A stretch of 64,000 nucleotides of DNA from Nostoc sp. 106C (GCF_002154725.1 NZ_MTAW01000138.1:1-64000), one strand, 5' to 3'. Shown: positions 1-10,352, counted from the first letter of the stretch. A program made the numbers and translations. Notes: generated by a model not told the origin, from the letters alone.

Positions 1-160
1 GCCTACGGCATAGCTTCGCTTAGCGCGTAGCGTCTCGTAGAGAGGAGGAACGACGTAGGCGGAGCCTTCCCGAAGGGTAGCAATCACAAAATCTTCAACT
101 AAGAACGAGTCCATGCGATTGCTTCGCTCCGCTCGCAATGACGTTCAAAAAAGTGGGATG
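1..160. repeat. Nostoc-type short interspersed repeat cluster
   Basis: GC-richer than its surroundings and packed with short palindromic and repeated words (for example TAGCGTCTCGTAGAGA and TTCCCGAAGGGTAGCAA). This is the composition of the short repeats scattered between genes in Nostocales. I find no convincing reading frame. It may continue left of the window. Confidence 0.5.
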
Positions 161-167
161 CTCCCCT

Positions 168-548
168 TTACAACTGCCATCCCAGACTGCTTGCAACTAG
201 TTCCGATAAACGCAAAGGGTCAAATGGTTTAGCAATTACTCCCGCGACTCCTAACTGAGAAAATTCATTTAAGTCTACTGTCTGTACTTTAGCGGTTAGT
301 AAAATAACTGGAATTTCCCTGGTAGTCGAATTATCTTGCAATCTCTGGAAAAGTGCCATTCCGTCTATATCTGGCATCATTACATCTAAGAGAATGGCAT
401 CAGGATGTTCAGTTTGAGCTAAAGCTAAGCCTTCACTACCAGACTGTGCTACTAAGACTTGCCAACGTCCGATATTTTCTAAACAGGCCTTAATTACTGT
501 ACAGAGATTTTTTTCATCATCAATTACTAAGATACGTTTTGCGAGCAT
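168..548 (-). CDS. CheY-like single-domain response regulator
   Basis: A stand-alone phosphoreceiver domain of 126 residues with no output domain. The acidic pocket (VIDDE, residues 8-12), the phospho-acceptor Asp55 in AILLDVMMP and the conserved Lys in IAKPFDP near residue 107 are all present, so it should be phosphorylatable. It lies 13 bases downstream of the large multi-domain regulator on the same strand, so the two are very probably co-transcribed and may share a phosphorelay. Without an output domain it probably acts by protein contact. The cognate kinase is not in the window. Confidence 0.9.
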   Translation of the reverse strand: MLAKRILVIDDEKNLCTVIKACLENIGRWQVLVAQSGSEGLALAQTEHPDAILLDVMMPDIDGMALFQRLQDNSTTREIPVILLTAKVQTVDLNEFSQLGVAGVIAKPFDPLRLSELVASSLGWQL

Positions 549-561
549 GGTATCAAACTGG

Positions 562-2424
562 CTACTGGAAATATTTATGCAATAATTTATTTCTAAGATG
601 TGTCCGTTCTAACCTATTTAATATTCGGGCAACTAATTCTGGTTCGACAATTGGCTTCCTTACATAGTCATCGGCTCCGACAGCATAAACTTTATATAGG
701 ATTTCTGGTTCAAAATGAGCGGAGAGAAATAATATAGGTAAGCGACTCCAAAAGCGATCGCCACGTATTGCTTGACATAGCTCTATACCATTAAAATATG
801 GCATCTCAATATCTAAAATTAGCAGATCGGGTTTAATCGATTCCAATACTTCCCACAATTTTTGAGGCTCTTGTAATGGTATTGCTTGCAGTCCCCAAGG
901 CGATAGCAAAGTGCTGACTTGATGTAGCACTAAAGGATCGTCATCCACCACTAAAACTTTGGCATCGGTGGTAATTTGTTGGTTGAACACTATGTTGACT
1001 GCTGTGAGTACTTCAACAACAGACATAGTTTTGTTTAAAAAGCTTTGTGCGCCTAAACGTGCAGCTTCTACTCTGTTGTGCAGTTGATTACTGTTAGTAA
1101 ATACTAAAACTGGAATTTCCGGATGATTCTGTGTTAGTTCCTCTAGAAGGGTGAAACCATTCTCCTCTTGGTCAGGAAATGATAGCTCTAGTAAGATAAC
1201 TTCGGGAGAATTTAGAGCCAGTATAGTTCTCGCTATTTTTGGATTTGCTGCTACCTCTACGTGAAAACCCCACAATAGTGCTTGTAATTTAATATGTTCA
1301 GTGAGTGTGGTATCGTCGTCAACAATTAGCAGTTGTGTCGGTTTAGTTTGTGAGCTGCTAGGGTTAGCAGGTGAACATGGCTGTTGCTGCAATGTTTGTT
1401 TCAACAAATTGACTAACTCCGCCAACTTTAAAGCCATACTTTGGTGAGGAGTGGTATGTTTGTCTAGCAACTGTTCTATTTCCCGCCCTACCTTAGAACC
1501 TTCCAAAAATCCGTAACATCCCAAAGAACCTGCTAGGCGATGGGCTTCTGCTTGTGCTTGCTTGAGTATACTTTTGTCTGGATTTACACTTGATAACTGA
1601 GCGATCGCTTGTTCTAATAACTCAAACTTTTCTGGAAAACTCTTCTGAAACTCTTCCCGCATCTTTGCCACTACAGCCATAATCTTGGCTTCGGCTTGCC
1701 CTGTCTCTGCTAATTCCGAATTGTAAATTGTTTTGCTATTTGAGTGCTTGGGTTCTTCTTTTAGCCGATAACCCAATCCATAAACTGTTTCGATTAAATC
1801 TGCGGTCATTCCCACAGCTTTTAGCTTCTGTCTTAAACCCTTAATGTGGGTTGTCACAGCCTCTTCCCCAGGAAACTCATCCGCAGACCAAATTCTATCT
1901 AGTAAGACACTTCTACTAAATATCCTACGGGGATTTTCCAGAAAAAGTTCTAATAGACCATACTCTTTAGGTGTGAGGTGCAGGCGCTTTCCTGCATACA
2001 TGACTTCTTTGATATTCGTATCAAGCTCTAAGTTCTCCCAAATTAGTGCTTTTGCTAAAATAGCTTTTCCTCGCCGCATTAACGCCCGAATTCTTGCTAT
2101 TAGCTCTGACAACTCAAAAGGCTTGATAATATAATCATCAGCACCCGCCTCTAATCCAATGACGCGTGCGCTAATGTCTTCCTTTCCAGTCAGCATCAGA
2201 ATGGGCATTTGATATCCTGCCAAGCGGATTTGGCGACAAAGACTAATCCCATCTAGTCTTGGAAGCATTACATCCAATATCAGCAGGTTATAATCAAATG
2301 CTTTGACTAACTCTAGTCCAGTCTGTCCATCGTTAGTAGTCTCAATGTGATAATTAAGTGTTGAAAGTGCTTCTACAAGCAATGAAATTATTTGTTTATC
2401 ATCTTCTATTAAGAGAATTTTCAC
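562..2424 (-). CDS. Multi-domain response regulator REC-wHTH-HPt-REC-REC
   Basis: A 620-residue signalling protein. Visible modules in order: receiver 1 (residues 1-115, phospho-acceptor Asp51 in LLILDVMLP); OmpR/PhoB-type winged helix (about 125-222, ending ETVYGLGYRL); an HPt-like helical domain (about 245-345, His295 in AEAHRLAGSLG); receiver 2 (about 363-478), where the phospho-acceptor position is Glu413 (VILLELSFP); and receiver 3 (about 488-605, Asp538 in LLILDIEMP). There is no kinase domain, so phosphate must come from elsewhere and could pass through His295 between receivers. Glu413 suggests receiver 2 is locked or unphosphorylated. First gene of a two-gene operon with the CheY-like protein. 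The architecture is clear; the signal and target promoters are unknown. Confidence 0.9.
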   Translation of the reverse strand: MKILLIEDDKQIISLLVEALSTLNYHIETTNDGQTGLELVKAFDYNLLILDVMLPRLDGISLCRQIRLAGYQMPILMLTGKEDISARVIGLEAGADDYIIKPFELSELIARIRALMRRGKAILAKALIWENLELDTNIKEVMYAGKRLHLTPKEYGLLELFLENPRRIFSRSVLLDRIWSADEFPGEEAVTTHIKGLRQKLKAVGMTADLIETVYGLGYRLKEEPKHSNSKTIYNSELAETGQAEAKIMAVVAKMREEFQKSFPEKFELLEQAIAQLSSVNPDKSILKQAQAEAHRLAGSLGCYGFLEGSKVGREIEQLLDKHTTPHQSMALKLAELVNLLKQTLQQQPCSPANPSSSQTKPTQLLIVDDDTTLTEHIKLQALLWGFHVEVAANPKIARTILALNSPEVILLELSFPDQEENGFTLLEELTQNHPEIPVLVFTNSNQLHNRVEAARLGAQSFLNKTMSVVEVLTAVNIVFNQQITTDAKVLVVDDDPLVLHQVSTLLSPWGLQAIPLQEPQKLWEVLESIKPDLLILDIEMPYFNGIELCQAIRGDRFWSRLPILFLSAHFEPEILYKVYAVGADDYVRKPIVEPELVARILNRLERTHLRNKLLHKYFQ

Positions 2425-2817
2425 AGAATTTTCCCTGAAGCAAGTATTAATTTTTATAAATATTAAATTTAATTCTTAAAAACTTAAGTTTATCCAGGCA
2501 AATTTAGTTTGTCTGCTAGGAATATTATTCCCTTTACCACAAAACTTTTAATGATTATTTATAACAGTATAATTTTGATGTCTATCAGGCGTGTCTACTC
2601 GGGATTAACAGTCACTCACCCTGTAGGAACCCCTTTAACGCACTGAACCGCTATGCGGATTTCAAAAAGCAAATAGCAAAAATCTTGTAGGAAGCACAAC
2701 TTACAAATTGGCGATCGCTTCCAGAAACCCCAAATCTATCATTGGTATGGTTGAGGATTTGCTCTACTGTCACAACATAGTTCCAGCGAGAGGAATTTAC
2801 TTTTTAATTGATTAAAC

Positions 2818-2855
2818 AAAAAAAACCAGACTCCCTAGGGCAGAGTCTATTCTGG
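2818..2855 (-). terminator. Rho-independent terminator, minus strand
   Basis: Read on the minus strand, CCAG...AGACTC pairs with GAGTCT...GG and is followed by eight T (plus-strand As 2818-2825). It lies about 120 bases past the stop of the RRM gene and would stop read-through from it. The rest of the gap (2425-2817) is AT-rich and shows no gene. Confidence 0.65.
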
Positions 2856-2911
2856 CCACAAAAGCCTGACATTATTGAATTCCACACTTTGGTATTCAAG
2901 TACAATGGGAA

Positions 2912-2956
2912 ATTAAAAATTAAAAATCAAAAAAAATCTGATTTTTAATTTTTAAT
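2912..2956 (-). terminator. Long perfect hairpin just 3' of the RRM gene
   Basis: Perfect 18-bp inverted repeat (2912-2929 with 2939-2956) around a 9-base loop, made almost only of A and T, starting 17 bases after the stop codon of the RNA-binding protein. It would fold in either strand. Such A/T-only hairpins are common mobile-looking repeats in Nostoc, so it may be an inserted repeat acting as a transcript end rather than a classic terminator. Confidence 0.5.
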
Positions 2957-2973
2957 CACACTCCCTGCAAAGA

Positions 2974-3480
2974 TTAATTCGTAGTTTGTGCGGCTAGCAT
3001 CTGCTTCAGCTTTTCTAATTCAGAAGCCCAACGGGGATCTGGACGAATAGCATCTGAGTCAGATGTTGTGGTATTGTCGCGTCCACCACTACTGCTACCA
3101 CCACCACGCCGAGGCTTCTTAGAACTTTTCTCGCGACGGTTGCTTTCTTTATGTGTAACAGGTGCAGCAGTCCCGCCACCAGCATTCTGGGCGACTTTAG
3201 GAGCTTGCTCCTCACCCTCCTCACCTTTGTTGCGAGGTAATGCCTTCTCTAGCTTGATCGCTGTGTCTTTGAACAACTGACCATTATACTTTTCAATAAT
3301 TTGATCTGCTTGTTCATCATTATTGACCGTGAGAAAACCGAAGCCACGGCATTTGCCGGTTTTGCGGTCTTTGATTAGTTTTGTGGTGACAGCATCACCT
3401 TCGGCAGCAAAAACTGCTTGCAGTTCTTGACGATCTATTTCTTCTTTTGGCAAATTACCTATATATAGGCGAACGGACAT
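2974..3480 (-). CDS. RNA-binding protein with one RRM domain
   Basis: A 168-residue protein. An RRM occupies about residues 1-82, with RNP2 (LYIGNL, 5-10) and RNP1 (CRGFGFLTV) both intact. The tail (about 85-168) is hydrophilic, rich in Lys, Arg, Gly and Ser, and likely disordered. Cyanobacterial RRM proteins of the Rbp type bind single-stranded RNA and several are cold-induced; this one has a longer and less glycine-rich tail than the short RbpA type. The start is supported by a strong ribosome binding site (GGAGGT) just upstream. Isolated, with two hairpins downstream that could end its transcript. RNA targets are unknown. Confidence 0.88.
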   Translation of the reverse strand: MSVRLYIGNLPKEEIDRQELQAVFAAEGDAVTTKLIKDRKTGKCRGFGFLTVNNDEQADQIIEKYNGQLFKDTAIKLEKALPRNKGEEGEEQAPKVAQNAGGGTAAPVTHKESNRREKSSKKPRRGGGSSSGGRDNTTTSDSDAIRPDPRWASELEKLKQMLAAQTTN

Positions 3481-3883
3481 GAACTATACCTCCAGAGTTG
3501 AATAAAAATAGCAAAGTGAGAAAACTATCGCTTGGCTTTGGCTGCTACATAGATGCTATTGACCAAAATTGCCATAAACAAATTTTTCGACTCAAAACTG
3601 TCAACCTATACAATACAATTTTTCGTCGGGATCAAGCTTGTTTAATACAAAAGCGTACACGACGCTTGAATACATACCACCTTAATTCTAAGAATTGTAA
3701 ATTAATAGTTTACTAACTACTAAAGTAAACTTTTATTTTATGCCCCTGTTCGCAGAATAAAACACCATTCCTTACATTATCACGGTATTTTCTACGTAGC
3801 TAGTTCAGCGCATACATTTCTGCAATTATAGTTCAAGAGAATTGTAACATAAAATACATTTTTTCTCAACAGGGGATATTATG

Positions 3884-3909
3884 AAACAAAAACCAGCCAA
3901 TGGCTGGTT
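3884..3909 (-). terminator. Probable terminator downstream of the M48-like gene
   Basis: Near-perfect palindrome AACCAGCCA/TGGCTGGTT (3891-3909), followed on the minus strand by a T-rich run (plus As 3884-3892). It sits about 220 bases past the stop of the M48-like gene. Confidence 0.55.
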
Positions 3910-3970
3910 AGTTTACTGCTGTGTTGGGAGAATACAAGAATAGATCGGCGCAAGTGTTGGCTATTAATAA

Positions 3971-4036
3971 CTGAGCTAGCGTGCTGAGTTATGTTGATTA
4001 AGCGGGATTGTGTAAATAAATGTAACACTAGCTCAG
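3971..4036. other. Inverted repeat of unknown role
   Basis: CTGAGCTAG (3971-3979) pairs with CTAGCTCAG (4028-4036), and neighbouring bases extend the stem with a bulge. It lies between the M48-like gene and its terminator, so it would be in that 3' untranslated region. Apart from this and the terminator, I see no gene in 3481-4127. Confidence 0.35.
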
Positions 4037-4127
4037 AGAAACTGCAATGTTTCTTTACATTTTTGGTGTGGGCATTGGTCATTTCTGATTGATTTCCCTT
4101 GTCCCTGCGTCACCTCGTCTCCTTCGC

Positions 4128-6359
4128 TTAACCTCTCAAGAAAATGTAAGCTCCCCATGCCTGGGCTGCAACAGCTAAGACAGTAGACCAAATAGGATGA
4201 GCGCTGTTAATGGTTTTACCGTTTTGAGTTTGCAGCGATTGGATATCAATCCAGGGGGTTGCACCTCGTCGGAACCAACCTACTACAGTAATCTGCCGAC
4301 CAATCCAGTCTTGAGGATTAATTGATTGCCCCAGCCAGGGAATGTGGTGCAATTTCACTAACCCAATGTTAGATTGCAAAATTAAGTCTTGTGCTAGACA
4401 ATTGCCAACACCTTGACGACCTAATAGCTTACCAGCAAGGCAGACATTAATGCTGTCGATGGGAATAGCAGATGGATTAGCTAACAAGTTAGGCAGGCGA
4501 TCATCAGTTTGCACATTAGCAGCTTGGATATCGGGAAAGAAAGCATTCATCCGAATCACCATACCGATACTAAAGCCAATCAGCAAGCAACCTGTAACAA
4601 AAGACCAATCCTCATATATCCATTTTAGATTCACAATCTTCAGTGCAAATCCCAACTGCCACATCAACCAGATTAGACCGGCAAACAACAAACCTAAGGG
4701 AATACCCAGCCAAGGAGCTATTTGTAAGAAAAACGACTGATGGTTACCTCTCAAAGCTTGTTCGCTGGTAAGATGTAGTTCTGGTTCTAAATGCCAGTGA
4801 CGAGCGATTTTGCAGAGGCGTTGGATGCGATCGCCAATCAACGGATGACTGTTGTTAAGGGTAAACCAACGACGATAGGGATTAAAATTTTCCCACATCA
4901 ATAAAGATGTAAAGGGAATATGACCAGCTACACTACCCAAAGAGATACTCTGTTGATAGCTAACTGGTGCTAGGAGATTCAAGCTTTCCAACTGCCAACT
5001 AGTTTGTTCTTGTTTGGCAATATCATCAGCAACACCAATGGTAATTTTTAGTAAAGCGCGAATTAAAGCATTAGGATTTCCGGTAAGTTCTGAGGCTGAG
5101 CGATCGCTATAATAAAGCCGCAACTTAGACAACCACAAAGCTGTACCCGTCAGCAAACACCAAATCCCATAAGCGAGACTAGCTAAAATTATGGCGGGCC
5201 AACGCCATAATCCTTGAAATTTGTTGCCCCACTCTGATATTTGCTGATAAAGCTTGTAAACAATCGTTGTCACCAGCAGTACCACAGACATCACCACAAA
5301 ATCCCTGTGTACAATCTGTCCGAACTGCATAGCATAGATGACGGCAATTTCATCATCTGCTAGCTGTTCTAATAGTCCCTGACTAACGACAATTCGGGCA
5401 TTGCGGGTGAGATTACCATAGGTTAGCGCCATTGGAGCAGCGATGGGCAAAATCCGCAGTTTGGGAAACTGCCAACCTCTCTGTTGGCAAGAACGCTGTA
5501 GTACTCGAATGGCTTCGCGACTGTAGCCATTCAAAACATCTTTAGACAACTCTTGCTGCCCATAAAATTTTTTCAATAGCCAATCTAGTAACCAAGGTGA
5601 CAGTGCCATTGCGATCGCTAATACCACAAGCAAAACTACCGTTGGATCGCGATATAAAAATTGCAATGGCTTGACGTAAGGTAGCTTGACTAAAATCTGA
5701 TTGGTTAAACTCATTGCTAGCCGGAGCATTTCCCGCATCACCCAAAACAGGGCGATGAATGTTCCTGCTGCCAGTAATTTTAAAGGTATTAAATTCAGCT
5801 TATGCAGGGGTTGCCAGACTTTAGCTCTTCCTGCATGACGCCAATAAATGTTGAATGATTTAGCTTGGGGGCGATTAATAGAGCCAATGAAACTACTAGC
5901 TTCAACAGGAGTTTCTAGATTTGGATTTTGGAAGCCAGCTGCTGGTATGGTGGATGAAGTGCCAATGGAGCTTGCGGCTTTCACCACTGTCTGTTTTCCC
6001 TGCTGTTTTGATTCAGCAGCATCCACATTGGAATTATCAAAAGCGACAAATCCAGTTGCAGAATTTGAAGATGTATTTTGACGTTTTTGGCGTTTTTTTA
6101 AATGTTCAAGAGCGCGTTCTGCCCACTCTTGAACTTGCGGATTTGGACTCTCAAGAAGATTTTCACACAGGGCGATCGCTTTTGAGACTTGGCCACTGCG
6201 TGCATAAGCCATCACTAAACCAACCCTGGCTTGCAAGCCAGCATTGTCATTTTTCTGATTGCTAGCAACAGGCTCTAACTGAGCGATCGCTGTTTGATAA
6301 TTTCCTTGCTTGAGAGCAACTAAACCAGCCTCCAAAGACAAATCGGCATGTGAAGGCAT
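4128..6359 (-). CDS. TPR-containing M48-like membrane protein, zinc motif lost
   Basis: A 743-residue membrane protein. Residues 1-90 are helical and TPR-like, about 95-160 is a polar linker, and hydrophobic segments lie near 195-215 and 238-260. About 265-520 resembles the M48 (HtpX/Ste24) peptidase domain, with further membrane segments near 560-605 and at the C-terminal end. In true M48 enzymes the phrase after DDEIAVIYA would be HELGH; here it is M344-Q-F-G-Q348. The downstream Glu ligand region reads YYSDRSASELTGNP, with Ser where Glu is expected. Two histidine ligands and the glutamate therefore appear lost, which argues for a non-proteolytic scaffold or chaperone role. It follows prfC on the same strand after 93 bases and may be co-transcribed with it. 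The fold assignment is by recall of the family; function is unknown. Confidence 0.75.
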   Translation of the reverse strand: MPSHADLSLEAGLVALKQGNYQTAIAQLEPVASNQKNDNAGLQARVGLVMAYARSGQVSKAIALCENLLESPNPQVQEWAERALEHLKKRQKRQNTSSNSATGFVAFDNSNVDAAESKQQGKQTVVKAASSIGTSSTIPAAGFQNPNLETPVEASSFIGSINRPQAKSFNIYWRHAGRAKVWQPLHKLNLIPLKLLAAGTFIALFWVMREMLRLAMSLTNQILVKLPYVKPLQFLYRDPTVVLLVVLAIAMALSPWLLDWLLKKFYGQQELSKDVLNGYSREAIRVLQRSCQQRGWQFPKLRILPIAAPMALTYGNLTRNARIVVSQGLLEQLADDEIAVIYAMQFGQIVHRDFVVMSVVLLVTTIVYKLYQQISEWGNKFQGLWRWPAIILASLAYGIWCLLTGTALWLSKLRLYYSDRSASELTGNPNALIRALLKITIGVADDIAKQEQTSWQLESLNLLAPVSYQQSISLGSVAGHIPFTSLLMWENFNPYRRWFTLNNSHPLIGDRIQRLCKIARHWHLEPELHLTSEQALRGNHQSFFLQIAPWLGIPLGLLFAGLIWLMWQLGFALKIVNLKWIYEDWSFVTGCLLIGFSIGMVIRMNAFFPDIQAANVQTDDRLPNLLANPSAIPIDSINVCLAGKLLGRQGVGNCLAQDLILQSNIGLVKLHHIPWLGQSINPQDWIGRQITVVGWFRRGATPWIDIQSLQTQNGKTINSAHPIWSTVLAVAAQAWGAYIFLRG

Positions 6360-6452
6360 AGAAATTCTGGCACTCCCATCTCTTCTAACTGATCCAAGTT
6401 TGCGCCGAAGCGCATGAATTTAGATACCCTAGCCAATCAATCGCGTCCGGAA

Positions 6453-8081
6453 TTATCCCTCCACTGGTTGCTGACCGGAATATACTGGGGCGATCGCGCT
6501 TAACTTCAACTCTGGATGATCTCCCTGTAACTGTTGGCAATTCCATTCGTTGCGGAATAGCAATACTGGGCGTCCCATGCTGTCTTTGACTGTGGTGGTA
6601 TTGAATATACGTCCCACCTTATTCAAAGCTTCCCAACCGCCTTCGACCCAACGGGCGACGCTATAGGGCAGCAATTCCAAGAGGGTTTCCACGCCATACT
6701 CATTTTGTAAGCGAAACTGCACTACCTCAAACTGCAACTGACCTACCGCCGCTAAAATTGGATCGCGTTTGGCTTCATCAGTTGAGTACATAATTTGCAC
6801 TGCACCTTCTTCGCGCAATTCCGATATGCCTTTTTGAAATTGCTTAAATTTTGAAGGGTTTGGGTTCCTCAGTGTCGCAAACAATTCTGGCGAGAAGTAG
6901 GGAATTCCTTCATATTCCAGCTTTTGCCCAGTGTAAATTGTATCGCCAATAGCAAAAACACCAGGATTGTTCAAACCAATCACATCGCCAGGATAAGCTT
7001 CATCAATCGATTCTCGCTCTTGAGCAAAGAGTTTTTGCGGGCGAGACAGACGGACGACTTTCCCGGTGCGGGCGTGAGTCACCGTCATATCTTTTTCAAA
7101 CTTACCCGTGCAGACGCGGATAAAGGCCACGCGATCGCGGTGCTTCGGGTCCATGTTAGCCTGAAGTTTGAAAACAAACCCAGAAAACTCTGGGTAAGTT
7201 GGGGGAACTTCTCCGACGCTGCTATTGTGATTACCTGGTTTCAAGGCATATTCCAAGAAGTAATTCAAGAATAGCTCTACGCCAAAGTTGGTCATGGCAC
7301 TACCAAAGAACACTGGCGTCATTTTTCCTTGATGTACCAAATCTAGATCTAGTTCCGGTCCTACTCCTTCTAATAGTTCTAAGTCGTTTTTTAGTTGATA
7401 GTAGAGATCCTGTTCTAGCATTTCCTCAATTCTGGCATCACCCAAATCGACTATCGTATCTCTAGCTTCTTTGCTACCGTGGGCGCTACGTTCAAATAGG
7501 TGGATTTGTTGTTTATCTCGGTCAAACACACCTTTAAAGCGATCGCCCATGCCAATGGGCCAGTTGACTGCATAGGTCTGCAATCCCAATTCTTGCTCGA
7601 TCTCGTCCAACAATTCCAGAGGCTCCCTTCCTGGGCGGTCGAGTTTATTAACAAATGTAAAGATAGGAATACCGCGTAACTTACAGACTTCAAATAATTT
7701 GCGAGTTTGAGGTTCTAAGCCTTTTGCTGCATCAATCAGCATCACTGCATTATCTGCTGCGGCAAGAGTGCGATAAGTATCTTCACTAAAGTCTTGGTGT
7801 CCAGGGGTATCTAACAAATTTACCTGACAACCTTGGTAGGCAAATTGTAATACTGTGGATGTAATGGAAATACCTCGTTGTTGTTCCATTGCCATCCAGT
7901 CAGAGGTAGCCTTTCGTTGGGCCCGACGTGCCTTAACTGCCCCAGCTTCGTGAATTGCGCCTCCATATAATAGGAGCTTTTCAGTGAGTGTCGTTTTCCC
8001 CGCGTCAGGGTGAGAAATAATCGCAAAGTTGCGACGAAGTTCAACTGCTTTTTGAAGATCTGACTGAAGTTCAGTTGACAT
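6453..8081 (-). CDS. prfC: Peptide chain release factor 3
   Basis: A translational GTPase that recycles RF1 and RF2 from the ribosome after peptide release. At 542 residues it matches the family's usual length (about 530-540). It shows the G1 P-loop SHPDAGKTT (about 23-31), the switch II motif DTPGHQDFS, the G4 motif NKLD, and the RF3 C-terminal domain. The start at 8081 places the P-loop where it belongs. No neighbour is functionally related except possibly the M48-like gene downstream on the same strand. Confidence 0.95.
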   Translation of the reverse strand: MSTELQSDLQKAVELRRNFAIISHPDAGKTTLTEKLLLYGGAIHEAGAVKARRAQRKATSDWMAMEQQRGISITSTVLQFAYQGCQVNLLDTPGHQDFSEDTYRTLAAADNAVMLIDAAKGLEPQTRKLFEVCKLRGIPIFTFVNKLDRPGREPLELLDEIEQELGLQTYAVNWPIGMGDRFKGVFDRDKQQIHLFERSAHGSKEARDTIVDLGDARIEEMLEQDLYYQLKNDLELLEGVGPELDLDLVHQGKMTPVFFGSAMTNFGVELFLNYFLEYALKPGNHNSSVGEVPPTYPEFSGFVFKLQANMDPKHRDRVAFIRVCTGKFEKDMTVTHARTGKVVRLSRPQKLFAQERESIDEAYPGDVIGLNNPGVFAIGDTIYTGQKLEYEGIPYFSPELFATLRNPNPSKFKQFQKGISELREEGAVQIMYSTDEAKRDPILAAVGQLQFEVVQFRLQNEYGVETLLELLPYSVARWVEGGWEALNKVGRIFNTTTVKDSMGRPVLLFRNEWNCQQLQGDHPELKLSAIAPVYSGQQPVEG

Positions 8082-8227
8082 AAGTGTATTTGTTTGCTTG
8101 CTATTTAACTTAACTTAATTCTTTTCGAGTTTGGTGAGTCTTTTAATCTTAAAACAAGGGCGCACGCGATCGGGTCGTAAGATCACTAACTGCACAAAGT
8201 AATAAGCGATAGGAATTTAGGGCATAG

Positions 8228-8482
8228 ACAAGCCAAAATACTCAGCTTCTATCTCTAGGCTTCTCGATAATCCAATTATTTTTAACGGATGAGTCTGTAG
8301 TCAAAGAAAATGCCAAAGAATCTATTAATTTCGACTTTAATGTATACCTTTATGGAACAATAGATTGCAGCAGTGCTATGGCTGACTTTGTATTTACTGT
8401 TCCCCTGCGAGTTATCGGGTATCTACTACACCAGGAGCTAACTATTGCGGCCATTGCCCTGGTAATTAGCAACCTAGATTAA
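8228..8482 (+). pseudogene. Unrecognised open stretch, possible gene remnant
   Basis: An open plus-strand frame of 85 codons without a start near its beginning; the only in-frame ATG is at 8378 and gives 34 residues (MADFVFTVPLRVIGYL...). The translation looks protein-like (YLYGTIDCSS followed by a hydrophobic stretch) but I cannot match it to a family. It could be the 3' end of a decayed gene or chance. The rest of 8082-8838 shows no supported gene. Confidence 0.2.
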
Positions 8483-8838
8483 CTATGCCGTTATGTGTTC
8501 GGTTTCCGAGTCTTTTAACGTCAATAATGGTAATTGGTAACTAATAATTTTTGCAGGGTAATTGAGAATTGTTTAAGTTGAGAAACAAACTTTATCCATT
8601 ACTCATTACCCAATTTGTTTAATTAATTTTAGGGGATTTTTAATCTTGTTTTTTTGCAGTGCGTCGAAGAGATGTCTGCCACGCTGTACAATACGAAATT
8701 GCCCCACAGCTTCATCAACAGTAGGGCAAAGGACAGTTAAGCACTGCTGGTAGTCTGTCCTAACTGAGTAAGGTTTTTCCTTACTTTTGTGACGCTTTAT
8801 GTTGTGTCCATTTGCGTTGTAATTCTTCATAAAACTTT

Positions 8839-9819
8839 ATGTTTCCAACTCACCGCCCCCGCCGTCTGCGTACCCATCCCCAACTGCGCCGGATGGTACG
8901 TGAAACTCTTTTATCTACTAGTGATTTGATTTACCCACTATTTGCAGTACCAGGCGAGGGAATTGCTCATGAAGTGAAATCTATGCCTGGTGTTTACCAA
9001 CTTTCGGTAGACAAAATTGTTGAAGAGGCAAAAGAAGTTTATGACCTAGGAATTCCCGCCATCATTCTGTTTGGTATTCCCGCAGATAAAGATGTCGATG
9101 CTACTGGTGCTTGGCATGATTGTGGGATTGTACAAAAAGCAGCTACTGCGGTGAAGGAAACAGTACCAGATTTAATTGTCGTGGCTGATACTTGTCTGTG
9201 TGAATACACAAGTCATGGTCACTGTGGCTACTTGCAAGTTGGTGATTTAACGGGAAGGGTATTAAATGACCCCACTCTAGAATTACTGAAAAAAACAGCA
9301 GTTTCCCAAGCCAAAGCTGGTGCTGATATTATTGCGCCTTCCGGAATGATGGATGGGTTTGTGCAAGCAATTCGTGCGGGTTTGGATGAAGCGGGATTCC
9401 AAGATACACCGATTTTGTCCTATGCTGCTAAGTATGCTTCGGCTTATTATGGCCCATTTCGAGATGCGGCTGATTCAACTCCGCAATTTGGCGATCGCAG
9501 AACTTACCAAATGGACCCAGGTAACGCCCGCGAAGCGATTAAAGAAATAGAACTTGATATCGCTGAAGGCGCTGATATGCTGATGGTGAAGCCAGCCTTG
9601 GCATATATGGACATCATTTGGCGCGTTAAGGAAGCCAGCAACCTTCCCGTTGCTGCCTATAATGTTTCGGGCGAGTATGCCATGATTAAAGCTGCTGCTC
9701 TCAACGGCTGGATTGATGAACAGCGTGTGGTCATGGAAACTTTAACTGGATTTAAACGCGCCGGCGCAGACTTGATTTTGACCTACCATGCCAAAGACGC
9801 AGCACGTTGGTTGCGTTAA
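8839..9819 (+). CDS. hemB: Delta-aminolevulinic acid dehydratase (porphobilinogen synthase)
   Basis: Condenses two 5-aminolevulinate molecules to porphobilinogen, feeding heme, chlorophyll and phycobilin synthesis in the cytoplasm. At 326 residues it has the family's usual length. Visible features are the metal-binding region [14 protein letters not shown] (about 115-128), the two active-site lysine regions [16 protein letters not shown] and [10 protein letters not shown], and the typical start HRPRRLR. Single gene, followed by a long inverted repeat that may end the transcript. Confidence 0.97.
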   Translation: MFPTHRPRRLRTHPQLRRMVRETLLSTSDLIYPLFAVPGEGIAHEVKSMPGVYQLSVDKIVEEAKEVYDLGIPAIILFGIPADKDVDATGAWHDCGIVQKAATAVKETVPDLIVVADTCLCEYTSHGHCGYLQVGDLTGRVLNDPTLELLKKTAVSQAKAGADIIAPSGMMDGFVQAIRAGLDEAGFQDTPILSYAAKYASAYYGPFRDAADSTPQFGDRRTYQMDPGNAREAIKEIELDIAEGADMLMVKPALAYMDIIWRVKEASNLPVAAYNVSGEYAMIKAAALNGWIDEQRVVMETLTGFKRAGADLILTYHAKDAARWLR

Positions 9820-9855
9820 GCTACAAAACTAATGTAAAGAGCGATCGCTATCTTG

Positions 9856-9921
9856 TAATCTCACGTACAGATATAAAGGCGCAAACTGGATTTAGTGTCT
9901 TCGTATCTGGGCGTGAGATTA
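9856..9921 (+). terminator. Long inverted repeat downstream of hemB
   Basis: TAATCTCACG (9856-9865) pairs perfectly with CGTGAGATTA (9912-9921), and inner bases (CAGATA/TATCTG) extend the stem. It begins 37 bases after the hemB stop, and a short T-rich stretch follows. It may be a terminator or an inserted repeat. I see no gene in 9922-10352. Confidence 0.4.
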
Positions 9922-10352
9922 TTGTTTGAATAAATTTATATGTTTTTTAACCTCATCATGTCTAAATCTTCAAGGGCTAGTAAAACTTTTACTAGCGCAA
10001 ATTTACTACTAGACTCAAATGATTGATTTAAGAATAGTCAGGAAAAATGTCTGAATAAATGATTTGCGTACAATGTATTTCTGAAAGTTTTATGGAGATG
10101 CTCAGCAAAACTAGAGTATTTACATAGGCTTGACATACTGAACATTACCATTAAGCACAGTTAGGTACGGACTTTTGTTGTTTTGAAAGCAGGTTGTGTA
10201 CGAGATAGTACACAAACATAAAGTTGCCTCGTTTGCCAGAGGGGGAGGCGATCGCTTATAAAAGAATATAGTTAATATACTGCCGACAGTTGATATTAAA
10301 GTGTCAATCGATTTAATAAACACAATATAAGTTTTTCAAGGGAGCATGGAAT

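Noticed and set aside
3498-3716. 72-codon plus-strand frame
   Set aside because: It lies in the upstream region of the RRM gene, with no ribosome binding site and no family features.
8606-8830. 74-codon minus-strand frame directly divergent from hemB
   Set aside because: Its ATG would lie 8 bases from the hemB start, leaving no room for promoters, and it has no recognisable domain.
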